A stretch of 64,000 nucleotides of DNA from Zonotrichia leucophrys gambelii. Lineage: Eukaryota; Chordata; Aves; Passeriformes; Passerellidae. The notes under the pieces were generated by a model that saw only the letters and a program-made list of their open reading frames with translations, was not told the origin of the DNA and searched no databases. A program made the position numbers and the translations under genes. Numbering within the stretch: position 1 is the stretch's first letter; every line of letters begins with the position of its first letter. Below, in pieces: positions 9,429 to 19,537 of the stretch. The DNA lies in assembly GCF_028769735.1 (NCBI RefSeq), contig NW_026992306.1, positions 62,001 through 126,000 of the forward strand, written 5' to 3'.

Positions 9429-10003
9429 ATGGGTAACAAATTATCCAAAGCTGAGAGAGACATATATGTTCCAGTTAGGGAGGTTCTCCTTTCAGAGGGG
9501 AAGAGTTTTACTAAGGGAAATTTGAAGCCTTTTGTTGATTGGCTCTTTAAGGAGTTCCCAGACATTTCTGTTGATTCAGTTCGTCATGGCGCAACTTAGA
9601 ACTCATTTAGGGGAAGACTCTTTCTTTTGCAAACTGAGTGAATGGTAAGAGTCACAAAATTGTACTAAATTTTTCACATGACTTATAGAGTTTTCTCAAG
9701 GGTTCAAAGTTCTAATATTCAACCCAGATTTTGTGCTCTGCCCTCAGCATTCCTGAACCCACTGACACCAAGATTAGGATGAGAGACAGAAACTGCTCTA
9801 AAGAACAGACAAGCTACCTGCTGTCTGCCATCTCCCCTCCTTCTCTACCCCCTGCCCAGATCTGTACTGATCACACGGGCCTGGATTCTACCCTAACGCA
9901 TTCTCCAGTACCTCTTCTCCCTCTGTGCCCTTCAGATAGCTCACAAAATGGAGTCCCTCATCAAAATCCCTCCCACCCCCGGCTCTCATTGGGTCATCCC
10001 CCG
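9429..10003 (+). pseudogene. gag: Betaretrovirus-like gag start (matrix), truncated
   Basis: The ATG at 9429, about 300 bp past the primer-binding site, opens a 57-codon frame beginning MGNKLSKAERD. Glycine at position 2 fits N-myristoylation of a matrix protein. A stop occurs at 9597-9599. Further gag-like, proline-rich sequence follows from about 9730, and the copy is cut at 10003 by another LTR. Confidence 0.55.
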
Positions 10004-10491
10004 TGTGAAAAATGCATATACTTTATGATTGGCTTTTCGCAAATATTAAAATGAATATTATACGTGTTGTGTTAGAAAGCAATGCTGTATTAATTTTCTT
10101 AAGTACTGTGTTAAATATAGTTTTAGGTTATAAACGTTGTATAATAGAAACTATGCTATGTAAGATGCTTTATTTAAAAGCAAGGACTTGCAGCGAGATA
10201 GCAGCCACAGGACACCTAGATCTTTCAGAGAAAAAGAATTTATTGCCTTCTTATCAGAAGAACGAACTTTTTCCCGCCTCGAAGGCGCTATTAGCATTAG
10301 AGGGAAGAAGTTGACACTGACCAGACAGAATCCTGTGTTTGAACAGAATTTATGCATCATTTATGAAGTGTATGAATATGCAACAGGCTATTGTTTTTAA
10401 GGGTTAATGCTTTATTAACGGGTGTCCCTTTTCGGGCTCGTGATGCCCGTAAGTCTTTGTTTCTATTGTCTCATATTGTCCTAATTCAATT
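10004..10491 (+). mobile_element. LTR (TGTGAAAAATGCAT family), plus strand, 3'-truncated
   Basis: It starts TGTGAAAAATGCATATAC and contains TTTATTGCCTTCTTATCAGAAG and a GCTCGTGATGCCCGTAAG block. A diverged copy lies in inverse orientation at about 30940-31356, which continues a little further at its 3' end. Here the 3' end is cut by the next LTR. Confidence 0.6.
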
Positions 10492-11123
10492 TGTCCATGT
10501 CCAGGTTCAGAGCAAATTTGGGGAAGAATCCCCCAAAGGAGCTCCGGTGGGAAAAGCAGATCCAATTGGCCCCTCCCCACAACTGGTCTGGGAGGGAAAA
10601 AAAATACCTCCTTGGAGAAAGGTGGAAAAAAACCTGTTTATTAAACAATAAAACCAACACAATATCAAACAATGAGACTTATTGCCACTCTAAAAGAGAT
10701 GACAAACTGAGAAAACTCTGGGTTGAAGCTCAGCTCACTCAGTCTCTGATCAGTCCCTCAGGGCTGGAATTGTCGCAGGCCAGGCCCGGCCTGGTGGGCC
10801 ACAGCTGCAGCTGCCGGTGCTCTCCTGGGTGTTCAGTCTCGAGCAGTTTCAAGAGGTCCAAAGCAAAAGGGAATAAAACAGTCCAGGGAACTTCTTTGCC
10901 TCAGCTAGCTAACTAAAAAACAAAAGAAGAGCTCTGTCTTGCTGTCTGATCATCCACAGACAACAGTCAGGAGCAGGAACGTGGAGGAGGACTTCAGTGT
11001 CTGAAAAAAAACTGTGTGCTTCTTCTCTCCCCCCCTTCACTCTCTGGAACACAAAACGTATTATTCAACATAAACAGAATGAGACAATTGGGGATAAAAG
11101 CATCATATAGTCAACCCAGGACA
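10492..11123 (-). mobile_element. 3' LTR of the minus-strand ERVL-like element
   Basis: Read on the minus strand it begins TGTCCTGGGTTGACTATATG and ends in CA at 10492. Immediately upstream on the minus strand is a purine-rich tract (GGGGATAAGGGGTGGAA, about 11124-11140), as expected before a 3' LTR. The element's pol lies farther right on the same strand. Confidence 0.6.
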
Positions 11124-11175
11124 TTCCACCCCTTATCCCCATATTGTCTGCTTACTACTAAAACTAATATAAATT

Positions 11176-11994
11176 TGTTATGAATAAGGAGCTTGACTAG
11201 GCCAATATTCAAGCAGCAATCAATTTATTATTTAATATGGTAAAGTATGAGCAATACAGTGCTGGGTACAGTGGGGGAAGTTTTCCCTCCAACTGCACAC
11301 CGATAGTTGATGGCTATAGGTATTTATAGGGGTACTCATCAGGTTTTTTTCAGCAGTTTCTATTTCCAATCTTTTACTCATCAGCAATTTTTATTCCAAA
11401 TTATTACATCACAATTCTATACACTGTTGTGATTTTAATTTCTCAGGATGTATCTCAAAGGAGTATCCCCAGGTGGTAACGGTCCAGTTTCCAAAAGAAG
11501 AAAGTCAAATCCCATCTGGTGGGGTCCAGCTTCCCAGATGTGGGTCCACCTTTTAATTGCAGAGACTATAAATCTAATAACAGTGATGTCCAGCTTCCTT
11601 TTGGTCGAAACCATAAACCCTTGAGTTGATGTTCATCTTCCTTTCTCAAGCTGTTTTTCTCTGCTTCAATAAGGCGTGAGATAAGCATATTTCCTTTATA
11701 TATATTCCAAAGCTATAGTTTCAAGGATACAAGTAATATTCTAAAATTAGACTTCAAAAGGTTATTATTGCAGAGCTTTTTATGGATCAAATGCGAGCAA
11801 AAAGCAACACCTTTAACACCTTAATTCTAATGCTCCTAAATCAACCAGGGTTAATTGCAAACAAAAGATACGTTCAAAGGGCTTTTTCCATGCTTTATTT
11901 TCCTCAGTTATTATTAGAATTCGCAACTGTCCCATTGTCGGTGTCCAGACATATCGCAATCACAAGTACACACATCACCTGTTTGTACCTGACA
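11176..11994 (-). mobile_element. LTR lodged in the ERVL-like 3' region
   Basis: On the minus strand it begins TGTCAGGTACAAACAGG and ends CTTATTCATAACA. It carries a CTATAAATACC TATA box near 11317-11327 and an AATAAA about 90 bp later. Removing it leaves only about 170 bp between the pol stop and the 3' LTR, which suits an element without env. I see no clear target-site duplication, so the boundaries are approximate. Confidence 0.45.
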
Positions 11995-12116
11995 TGAAGC
12001 ACAGCTTTGCATCTCACAAATTCTAACTCTACAAGTACATACATGATACATCCATTATACAGCTATACACAGACAATGGTAATAACATTCAGCAAACGGT
12101 GATATTTACACAGGTT

Positions 12117-15100
12117 TTATCCAACAATCAGATCTCCCTGAGGTACACAGCGTGTTCTTCCATCTTTTTGCATTATCCACCATGTGCAACCTGGTCCCTG
12201 AGCAAAAACAACCCCACAAATGGGTTTGTCTGTATTCGAGGCAGGATTAATCCAAACTGTCTTCCCTAATAAACGTCTGACATGTACCACTGGGACTTTG
12301 TCTCCATCTACTCTCTGCAAAGGCTCAGACTGGGCAGGGCCCACTCAGTTAGTTGAGCCTCGGGTGTAACCTAACCAGGTGGCTTTTGCCAGATGCTGCT
12401 CCCAGTTCTTGAAAGATCCCCCACCTAATGCTTTCAATGTGGTTTTTAACAGTCCGTTGTACCTCTCCACTTTGCCTGCAGCTGGTGCATGGTAGGGGAT
12501 ATGGTACACCCACTCAATGCCATGTTCCCTAGCCCAGGTGTTGATAAGGCTGTTCTTGAAATGAGTCCCATTGTCTGACTCGATCCTCTCAAGGGTACCA
12601 TGTCTCCACAGGACTTGCTTTTCCAGGCCCAGAATGGTGTTCCGGGCCATAGCGTGAGACACAGGGTTGGTCTCCAGCCATCCAGTGGTGGCTTCCACCA
12701 TGGTCAGCACGTAGCGCTTGCCCTGGCGTGTCTGGGGCAGTGTGATGTAGTCAATCTGCCAGGCCTCCCCATACTTGTACTTGGACCACCGCCCACCGTA
12801 CCAGAGGGGCTTCACTCGCTTGGCCTGCTTGATGGCAGCACACGTCTCACAGTCATGGATAACCTGAGAAATACTGTCCATGGTTAGATCCACCCCTCGG
12901 TCTCGTGCCCACTTATAGGTGGCATCTCTGCCCTGGTGGCCTGAGGCATCATGGGCCCATCGAGCTAGGAATAACTGTCCCTTATGTTCCCAATCTAGGT
13001 CTATTTTGGACACCCCTATCTTTGCAGCCTGGTCTACTTGTTCATTGTTTTGGTGTGCCCCATTAGCTCTACTCTTGGGTACATGGGCATCTACATGGCA
13101 GACCTTCACAGGCAGTTTCCCTACCCTGGTAGCAATGTCTTTCCACTCTTCAGCAGCCCAAATTGGTTTTCCTCTACGCTGCCAGTTAGCCTTTTTCCAC
13201 CTCTCCAGCCATCCCCACAGAGCATTGGCTACTATCCATGAATAGGTAGAGCTTTGGCCACTTCTCTCTCTCAGCAATGTCCAGGGCCAGTTGAACAGCT
13301 TTGAGTTCAGCAAGTTGGCTTGGTCCACCTTCTCCTTCAGTGGCCTCTGCCACCTGTTGTGTGGGGCTCCATACGGCTGCTTTCCACTTCCGGTTCATTC
13401 CCACAATGCGGCCAGAACCATCAGTGAAAAGAGCGTATTGTGTATCTTCTGCTGGCAGTTGGTTGTATGGTGGAGCTTCTTCAGCCCGTGTCACTTCTTG
13501 TTCCCCTTCATCAGCGAGACCAAAGTTTTCACCTTCCGACCAGTTTGTAATTATTTCCAGAATCCCAGGGCGATTCAGTTTTCCAATACGGGCGCGCTGT
13601 GTGATAACAGCAATCCATTTGCTCCATGTAGCAGTGGTGGCATGATGCGTAGAGGGAAACTTTGCTTTGAACATCCACCCCAGCACTCGTAGTCGGGGTC
13701 CCAGGAGGAGTTGTGCTTCAGTGCCTATTATCTCTGAGGCAGCCTGGACTCCTTCATAGGCAGCTAAGATTTCCTTCTCTGTGGGAGTGTAGTTGGCTTC
13801 AGAGCGTCTGTAGCTTCGACTCCAGAATCCCAGTGGTCGGCCTCGAGTATCCTCAGGCACCTTCTGCCAAAGGCTCCAGGACAAGCCATGGTTCCCGGCT
13901 GCAGAGTAGAGCATGTTCTTCACCTCTGGTCCTGTCCTGACTGGGCCAAAGGCTACAGCATGAGCGATCTCCTGCTTGATCTGTGCAAAGGGTTGTTGCT
14001 GCTCAGGGCCCCAATGGAAAGTGTTCTTCTTACGGGTGACCAGGTAGAGAGGGCTGACGATCTGACTGTATTTGGGAATGTGCATCCTCCAAAAACCTAT
14101 GGCGCCTAGGAAAGATTGTGTTTCTTTCTTGCTGGATGGTGGAGACATTGCTGTGATCTTGTTGATAACATCGGTGGTAATCTGACGCTGTCCATCTTGC
14201 CACTTCACTCCCAGGAACTGGATCTCTTAAGCAGGTCCCTTGACTTTGCTCTTCTTGATGGCAAAGCCAGCTTTTAGGAGAATCTGGATGATTTTCTCCC
14301 CTTTCTCGAACGCCTCTGCTGCTGTCTTCCCCCACACAATGATTTCATCAATATATTGCAGGTGATCTGGAGCCTCACCCTTTTCCAGTGCAGCCTGGAT
14401 CAGTCCGTGGCAGATGGTGGGGCTGTGCTTCCACCCCTGGGCCAGTCAGTTCCAGGTGTACTGCACTCCCCTCCATGTGAAGGCAAACTGAGGCCTGCAT
14501 TCTGCTGCCAGAGGAATGGAGAAAAATGCATTGGCTATGTCTATAGTGGTGTATCACGTTGTTGCCTTGGACTCCAGCTTGTACTGGAGCTCTAATATGT
14601 CTGGCACAGCAGCGCTCAGGGGTGGGGTCACTTCATTCAATGCATGATAGTCCACAGTCAATATCCATTCTCCTTCAGATTTTCGCACAGGCCAAATGGG
14701 GCTGTTGAAGGGGGAGTGGGTCTTGCTGACCACCCCTCGGCTCTCCAGCTGACGGATCATTTTGTGGATGGGGATCACAGCATCTCGATTCGTTCGGTAC
14801 TGTTGGCCGTGCACTGTTGAGGCGGCAATTGGTACTCGTTGCTCTTCCACCTTCAGGAGACCTACTGCAGATGGGCTTTCTGACAGTCCAGGCAAGCTGT
14901 TCAACTGCTTGATACCCTCTGTCTCTACAGCAGCTATTCCAAATGCCCATCTGAGTCCCTTTGGGTTTTGAAATACCCACTTCGAAGGTGGTCTATGCCC
15001 AAAATACACGAGGCCTCTTGGCCAGTCACAATAGAGTGTTTCTTCCACTCATTCCCAGTCAGGCTCACATCAGCTTCCACCAAAGTGAAATCCTGGGATC

Positions 15101-15200
15101 CCCCTGTCACACCGGCAATGGAGACAGACTGTCTCTACATGTCTCGGTGGAATTAATGTGCATTGCGCACCAGTATCAACAAAAGCTTTCTATTCTTGTG
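12117..15200 (-). pseudogene. pol: ERVL-like protease, RT, RNase H and integrase
   Basis: Read leftwards: a protease motif with DTGAQCTLI near 15165-15195; RT N-terminal region at 15048-14554 (SPFNSPIWPVRK, then LTVDYHALNEV); an RT active site that reads YIDE at 14344-14355 instead of YxDD; RT connection and RNase H at 14208-13186 (ALFTDGSG, AELKAV, FMDSSQ); and integrase at 13328-12345. The integrase has an H-X4-H...C-X2-C zinc region and a DDE triad with exactly 35 residues between the second D (SDNGTHF) and the E (KVERYNG). A C-terminal integrase piece follows to 12117. Frames change at several points, so it is inactive. The family resemblance is to spuma/ERVL-type (class III) elements. 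Confidence 0.8.
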
Positions 15201-15284
15201 GTTCCGATGTGCAGGCCAACAAATCCACACAGACCAGAAAACAAGATTTTCCCTGGCCTCTACCTGGCCACAGGCAGGGCCCCT

Positions 15285-16010
15285 CTAAGCCTGGTTATCC
15301 TTCTTTCCCTGGGCATATGTCTTGGATGTTCCTTCAAGGGGATCAGACATGTCATCATCATCATACCTGGCAGTTTGGCTACGGGCAACTGGAGCTGCTT
15401 TCCTTCTGGTGGCTTCCTTCAATTCACGCACCTGTCGTGCCAGAACAGCAGTAGGTTTTCCATCCCACCTCCCCATGTTTTCTCCACAATCACGCAGGTA
15501 GAACCACAGCTCATTTCATGGGGTGTACCATCTCTCACCATCTGGGAAACATCTGCCTGGGATACCACAACCTCTGATCCGTACTGCCGAGATTTGGAGA
15601 AGGTCTTTAATCTCCTCTCTGAGCTTCTTATGATTCTTCTCTATCTCATCCTCTAATTTCTGCAGACGTGTTTCTACTGCTGCAATTCTGGTATGTGTTG
15701 GGCCGTGCAGAGCATCTGCATATGCTCGCAGCTTCCTTGCCATGTCAAGCACAGTCTCATCCCTCTCATCCCTCTTCATGATGGCTAAGGCAGAAGCATA
15801 TTCATGTGGCCCAAGTCGCACAAGTTTTTGCCACATCACAGACGTGCATGGTACCAAGTCTGGGTTCCTCGTTGTTACATCATCTGAGAAGATAATCTCT
15901 GCCACGGCCATTTCTCTCAGGCATTGGATCCCTTGCTCTATGGTCTTCCACTGAGTTTGTTGCATATAAAGATCATCTGCACACAGGTATCTTTGTGCAA
16001 CACTGTCCAA
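15285..16010 (-). pseudogene. gag: ERVL-like gag, C-terminal half
   Basis: The 15516-16010 frame contains a helical stretch with heptad character (residues about 108-145: RLQKLEDEIEKNHKKLREE), which suggests a coiled coil. It continues in another frame at 15285-15476 with a short acidic DDDD motif and basic residues. No CCHC knuckle is visible. It follows the N-terminal gag frame at 16156-17115 and precedes the protease. Confidence 0.6.
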
Positions 16011-16155
16011 GACCCGTGACCAGAGGCTGTGTGGATTAGCCCCCCCTCATCATTCTATGGTCGATGACAGGATCCTGTGCCATGGATCCCAAATGCCTGG
16101 CTTCAGTGCCATCCAAAACTGTAGCCTCGCCTGCAGCATCCCAGAGATGGACCAG

Positions 16156-17115
16156 CTAACTAATTATGGATTCATCAGGTTGTTGGGTGTAATCCTTCCT
16201 TAGGCCACAAAGGTCCTTCAGGGAAAAGGACTCAATATTTGCATCTGATCTTGCACCTGCTGCTTTGACTCTTGATTTTATGTCAGGAGGCATTGAGGTT
16301 CCTTCTCCTGTATCACCATCATCATCATCATCATCATCATCTACTGGTCGATTGGTCTTGTCTGTGCATTTCCCACTTCTAGTATTGGCAGCAACAGCCA
16401 TGGGTTTAGATGCTGGCTTAGGCTCACGGTCTGGTCTGGCAGCTGGCTTCGAGCTTGGGCTGTTGGCTACAGCTTGAGTGACTGGGATAGCTGATTTATC
16501 TCCCTGCCCCCCTGCCTCTGTCTGCTGCCCTACACTATCTAACAAAGTGCGATAAGCATAGGCCAGGGCCCAGCTTATTGCAATTAGCCTTTTCTCTTTA
16601 GAATCGTCATGGCACTTCTCCTTTAGGTATTTCCCCACTTCAGCTGGGTTCTGAGTTTGTTCCCGTGGAAAATCCCAGTCTACAGGATCAGAAAATTCCT
16701 TCAGGGTTTGGCCTATTTTTTCCCATTCTCCACTCCACTCAGGATTTTTCACGCCTGCATCTTCTTCTGGGTCAGGGGTCTCACCACCTCCTCTGGATAT
16801 CTCAGCCCTCATTCTAGAGAAGCTGCAGACCATAAAGAGGAAGCTTACCAGATTAAATACCAGAAAGATGGTCTCTTTAACATTCAGCAGAAACTGAACA
16901 TTCTCAAAAAGTGACATAACCGATCCAAAGGAGAAGAGGGAAAGGGAAGGCTGGAAAGTCTCATTCTTGGCTCCTCCTCTAACAGACTGAGTGTAGTTAC
17001 TAATAAATTCCCAAAACGTACTGCTGGAATTGGGATGCAGGGTAGGATGAAGAAACCATAAACCATACATGTCGTAAACAGATGCCAGTATCTTTGTGAA
17101 CACTTTATAAACCAT
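16156..17115 (-). pseudogene. gag: ERVL-like gag, N-terminal half
   Basis: A 319-codon frame with a hydrophobic segment at about residues 70-100 (LLNVKETIFLVFNLVSFLF), a conserved-looking GQTLKEFSDPVDWDFPREQ region, a low-complexity middle and a run of eight aspartates from a CAT/ATC triplet tract at 16317-16341. It continues in a different frame at 16010. Its 5' end coincides with the LTR edge at 17116, so the native start and the 5' LTR of this element are lost. Confidence 0.65.
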
Positions 17116-17496
17116 TGACGAAGGAAGGAGACCAGGATATCAATTGATCATCACAAGCCCAATTTTATTGAACAGTACGGCGGGTTAAATACAGTTCATA
17201 ATGAACTTCATGCATATTGCAAAAGTTGAGCTCAGGATTGGTTAGTTACATATCAGCAGCTACACCTACTTCTGCATTCCTATGGTTTTACTTTTGATAC
17301 TTTCTACATATTCTTAGGAGATATTCAGGACTAATCTTTACTCCCTTTCCTCATGTTGCAGCAAGGTCACTGATTGCTAATTGCTGACATCTCCTTTCAG
17401 CTTGCTGACTGCTGATTTCCCTCTCTTAGCTTAACCAGCTGTATTATGTCAGCATGGCCTTTCTCAGCTAACCAACTATTAATAAAACTCTCCACA
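17116..17496 (-). mobile_element. 3' LTR of the provirus
   Basis: It starts TGTGGAGAGTTTTATTAA on the minus strand and ends CGTCA. The env stop lies about 100 nt inside its U3. It abuts the ERVL-like gag frame at 17115. Confidence 0.85.
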
Positions 17497-18020
17497 TTTC
17501 CCCCGTTTTCTTCTTGAGCAAGGAGATTAGTTTGCCAGGTTTTTGCTATTGTACGGCTGACCATGTTTTGAATACAATTAAAGATACAAGGCATAATAAG
17601 CAAAACCAGTAAAATTACACCCAGCAGTCCTATAGCATAGATCACAAGGTTCCTCAGCCATGGCCCAAGTCCTAAGCTTTTAAGCCATTCGTCAATTTCT
17701 AAACCTTCTTCTTCCTTAAGATTGTGAAGTCCCTGTTGCAGTTCTTTTATCTTAGTGTGAATGGACACTGAATGATCAGATAGATTCATGCAACACATTC
17801 CTTCAAACTCTTCACATCCATGTCCCTGTGCTAAGAGCAAAAAATCTACGGCAGCTCTGTTTTGCAAAACAGCATGGTTAACACTCTGCACATCTGCGGT
17901 TAGCATGTCTAGAATTTGTGATGTCTTGTTCAGCTCATCCTTTGCCCAGCACCCTAATTGCTTTGCTAAATTCATAGCCTTATTGGCAGATCCTCCCGGC
18001 AAGATAGTTGAAACAACCAC
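17397..18020 (-). CDS. env: Env transmembrane subunit, CX6CC type
   Basis: This frame of 207 codons carries the hallmarks of a gamma/alpha-type TM subunit: an immunosuppressive-domain-like helix (LQNRAAVDFLLLAQGHG), followed by CEEFEGMCC, which is a CX6CC motif able to link covalently to the surface subunit. A membrane span follows at about residues 128-150, then a cytoplasmic tail of about 55 residues. The N-terminal glycine- and alanine-containing hydrophobic stretch would be the fusion peptide region. It continues from the surface-subunit frame at 18021-18554, but a frame break and stop separate them, so env is not intact. The tail reads into the LTR U3. The env type contrasts with the betaretrovirus-like pol. 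Confidence 0.85.
   Translation of the reverse strand: MVVSTILPGGSANKAMNLAKQLGCWAKDELNKTSQILDMLTADVQSVNHAVLQNRAAVDFLLLAQGHGCEEFEGMCCMNLSDHSVSIHTKIKELQQGLHNLKEEEGLEIDEWLKSLGLGPWLRNLVIYAIGLLGVILLVLLIMPCIFNCIQNMVSRTIAKTWQTNLLAQEENGGNVESFINSWLAEKGHADIIQLVKLREGNQQSAS
17497..17515 (-). other. Polypurine tract
   Basis: AAGAAGAAAACGGGGGAAA on the minus strand directly precedes the 3' LTR. It lies inside the env reading frame. Confidence 0.75.
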
Positions 18021-18789
18021 CTATTTGAATGTGCCCCAAAACTGTGGATCTCCTATCGAGCCGCAGTCTAAGTCATGTATGCTACGTCTCTTTCTGTTAA
18101 AATTTTGACTCAGCTGCATTAGCAAGGACACATTAGGGTGAAACAATGACAATTTTCCTAAATAACAGGGTCCACCCTGTGGTCTAGCTGGTATACCATT
18201 CCACGCCCTGTCTCCACAAATTAAAAATATTCCTGTGGGTAATTTCATTGGTGCTGTGATTTTTGTGCTGTTACATTTACTGTAATGCTGCGGAGAGATT
18301 CCACACACATTCAGGAATGAATCTAGGGTGGCCCATTTTTCTTTCGGTCTGTTTGAAAATTGAAAGCTAAACCATCCACCAGTTGAAGTGTTAGACAAAC
18401 TGGCGTTTGTACTGTCAAAAAGATCCAATTCCTCAGGAGGAGAATACAAAGAGGTGTTGAGTGATTGGATCAGTAAACATTGACGATAGCCATCACTCTG
18501 ACCTGCAGTATATCCTTGTTGCCCTGGCAATTTGATGTTTGACATGTTAGGCATACATAAGGTTTGATTTTTTTATCAAACTGCAAAATTCTCCGGGAGA
18601 CCACACTGGAAGTCCCACCAGGCATGTTCGAAATGGGTTAGTGACTCCTCCAAGACTAAGACAAAACGATGATTGGTTAATTTGATTAGCAAGTGTTACC
18701 CATAAATTTTTTCTTGGCTGACTAAAACGTGTTATTTCTACTGCTTCACTTGCTACAGCATTGAGCAATATAACAAGAACAAACCTCAT
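18021..18789 (-). pseudogene. env: Env signal peptide and surface subunit, frame-broken
   Basis: The start at 18789 (MRFVLVILLNAVASEAV) is a good signal peptide. The 80-codon first frame runs into the next frame from 18554. That frame has several N-glycosylation sequons (for example NTS, NAS, NTS, NST, NVS) and ends close to a furin-type site RKRRS (about 18080). Together they are only about 255 codons, short for a retroviral SU. The start codon overlaps the stop of accessory frame B as ATGA. Confidence 0.75.
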
Positions 18790-19508
18790 TTTTTCTTCTG
18801 CTTGCTTTGTTTTTCCTTTCTTCGCTGTCTTTTCCCTGGTTTGCTAGATTGTCTATTGTAAGACTGAATCAATTTTTGAATACACTGATCTAATTCTAAA
18901 TCAGCATCTTTGATTACAGGTATAGCGTGAGATAAGTTTGAAGGCAAATCAGCTTTACAGCGAGCTGCTATGATGCGTGAGGCTTTATTAATTTCAAATA
19001 TTCTAAGTGTTCCCTGCAACTTCCACCTAAGATATGCTATAATTGCTTGTTCTGCACTCTCAAAAAGCTGTAATCCTGTCCGTCCTGGCAGGCCAGTACT
19101 TTGTTCAAGAGCTCTAACCCAGATAAAATTTCGAATCCACTTTCCAAAACAAGGTATACACCATAAATATCCTATTGACCTTTGTGAATACCAATAAACC
19201 TGATTACAATCTGCACAATGCAAAGCTACCCATGCATAGCACTTATCATTATCCCTTTTGCAAACATAACAAGGAAGCGAATGTAAGTAAGGACCAGTAT
19301 AAAAGTCTGTCTCTTCAATCCAATGCAACCAATTCAATGGTGGTGATTGCAAAGCCTCTTTAGCTTTTTTACTATATGAGGCTAATAGCTCAAGGTCTTT
19401 CTTTAACACAAGACGTATTTTATTTTGCAATCGTAGTTCTTGTTCGTTATCTTCCTCAACAACTATATCCTCTCGAGGATCCCACAACTGTAAAAGTGTC
19501 CTAATCAT
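18786..19508 (-). CDS. Accessory frame B, cysteine-cluster protein with basic tail
   Basis: An intact 240-codon frame between pol and env. Layout: an acidic N-terminus (residues 1-25), a helical stretch (26-55), a seven-cysteine cluster at 19149-19271 (C-X2-C-X6-C-X7-C-X2-C-X15-C-X2-C, with an AWxAL core and conserved W/Y around the last pair), a conserved SAEQAIIAYLRW element, a QCIQKL element, and a very basic tail of about 20 residues (KRQRRKEKQSKQKKK) that could serve as a nuclear localisation or RNA-binding signal. The cysteines suggest zinc binding. It shares all of these with frame A just upstream, so the two are duplicates. It ends in an ATGA overlap with env. Position between pol and env is where complex retroviruses carry regulatory genes. 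I do not recognise the family. Confidence 0.75.
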   Translation of the reverse strand: MIRTLLQLWDPREDIVVEEDNEQELRLQNKIRLVLKKDLELLASYSKKAKEALQSPPLNWLHWIEETDFYTGPYLHSLPCYVCKRDNDKCYAWVALHCADCNQVYWYSQRSIGYLWCIPCFGKWIRNFIWVRALEQSTGLPGRTGLQLFESAEQAIIAYLRWKLQGTLRIFEINKASRIIAARCKADLPSNLSHAIPVIKDADLELDQCIQKLIQSYNRQSSKPGKRQRRKEKQSKQKKK

Positions 19509-19537
19509 AGAAAGTTAATTAGCAATCACCAATAGCC

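Noticed and set aside
9731..10054. 107-codon plus-strand frame as a separate gene
   Set aside because: It is proline-rich gag-like debris that runs into an LTR at 10004.
11782..11997. 71-codon plus-strand frame inside an LTR
   Set aside because: It lies antisense within an LTR and has no recognisable domain.
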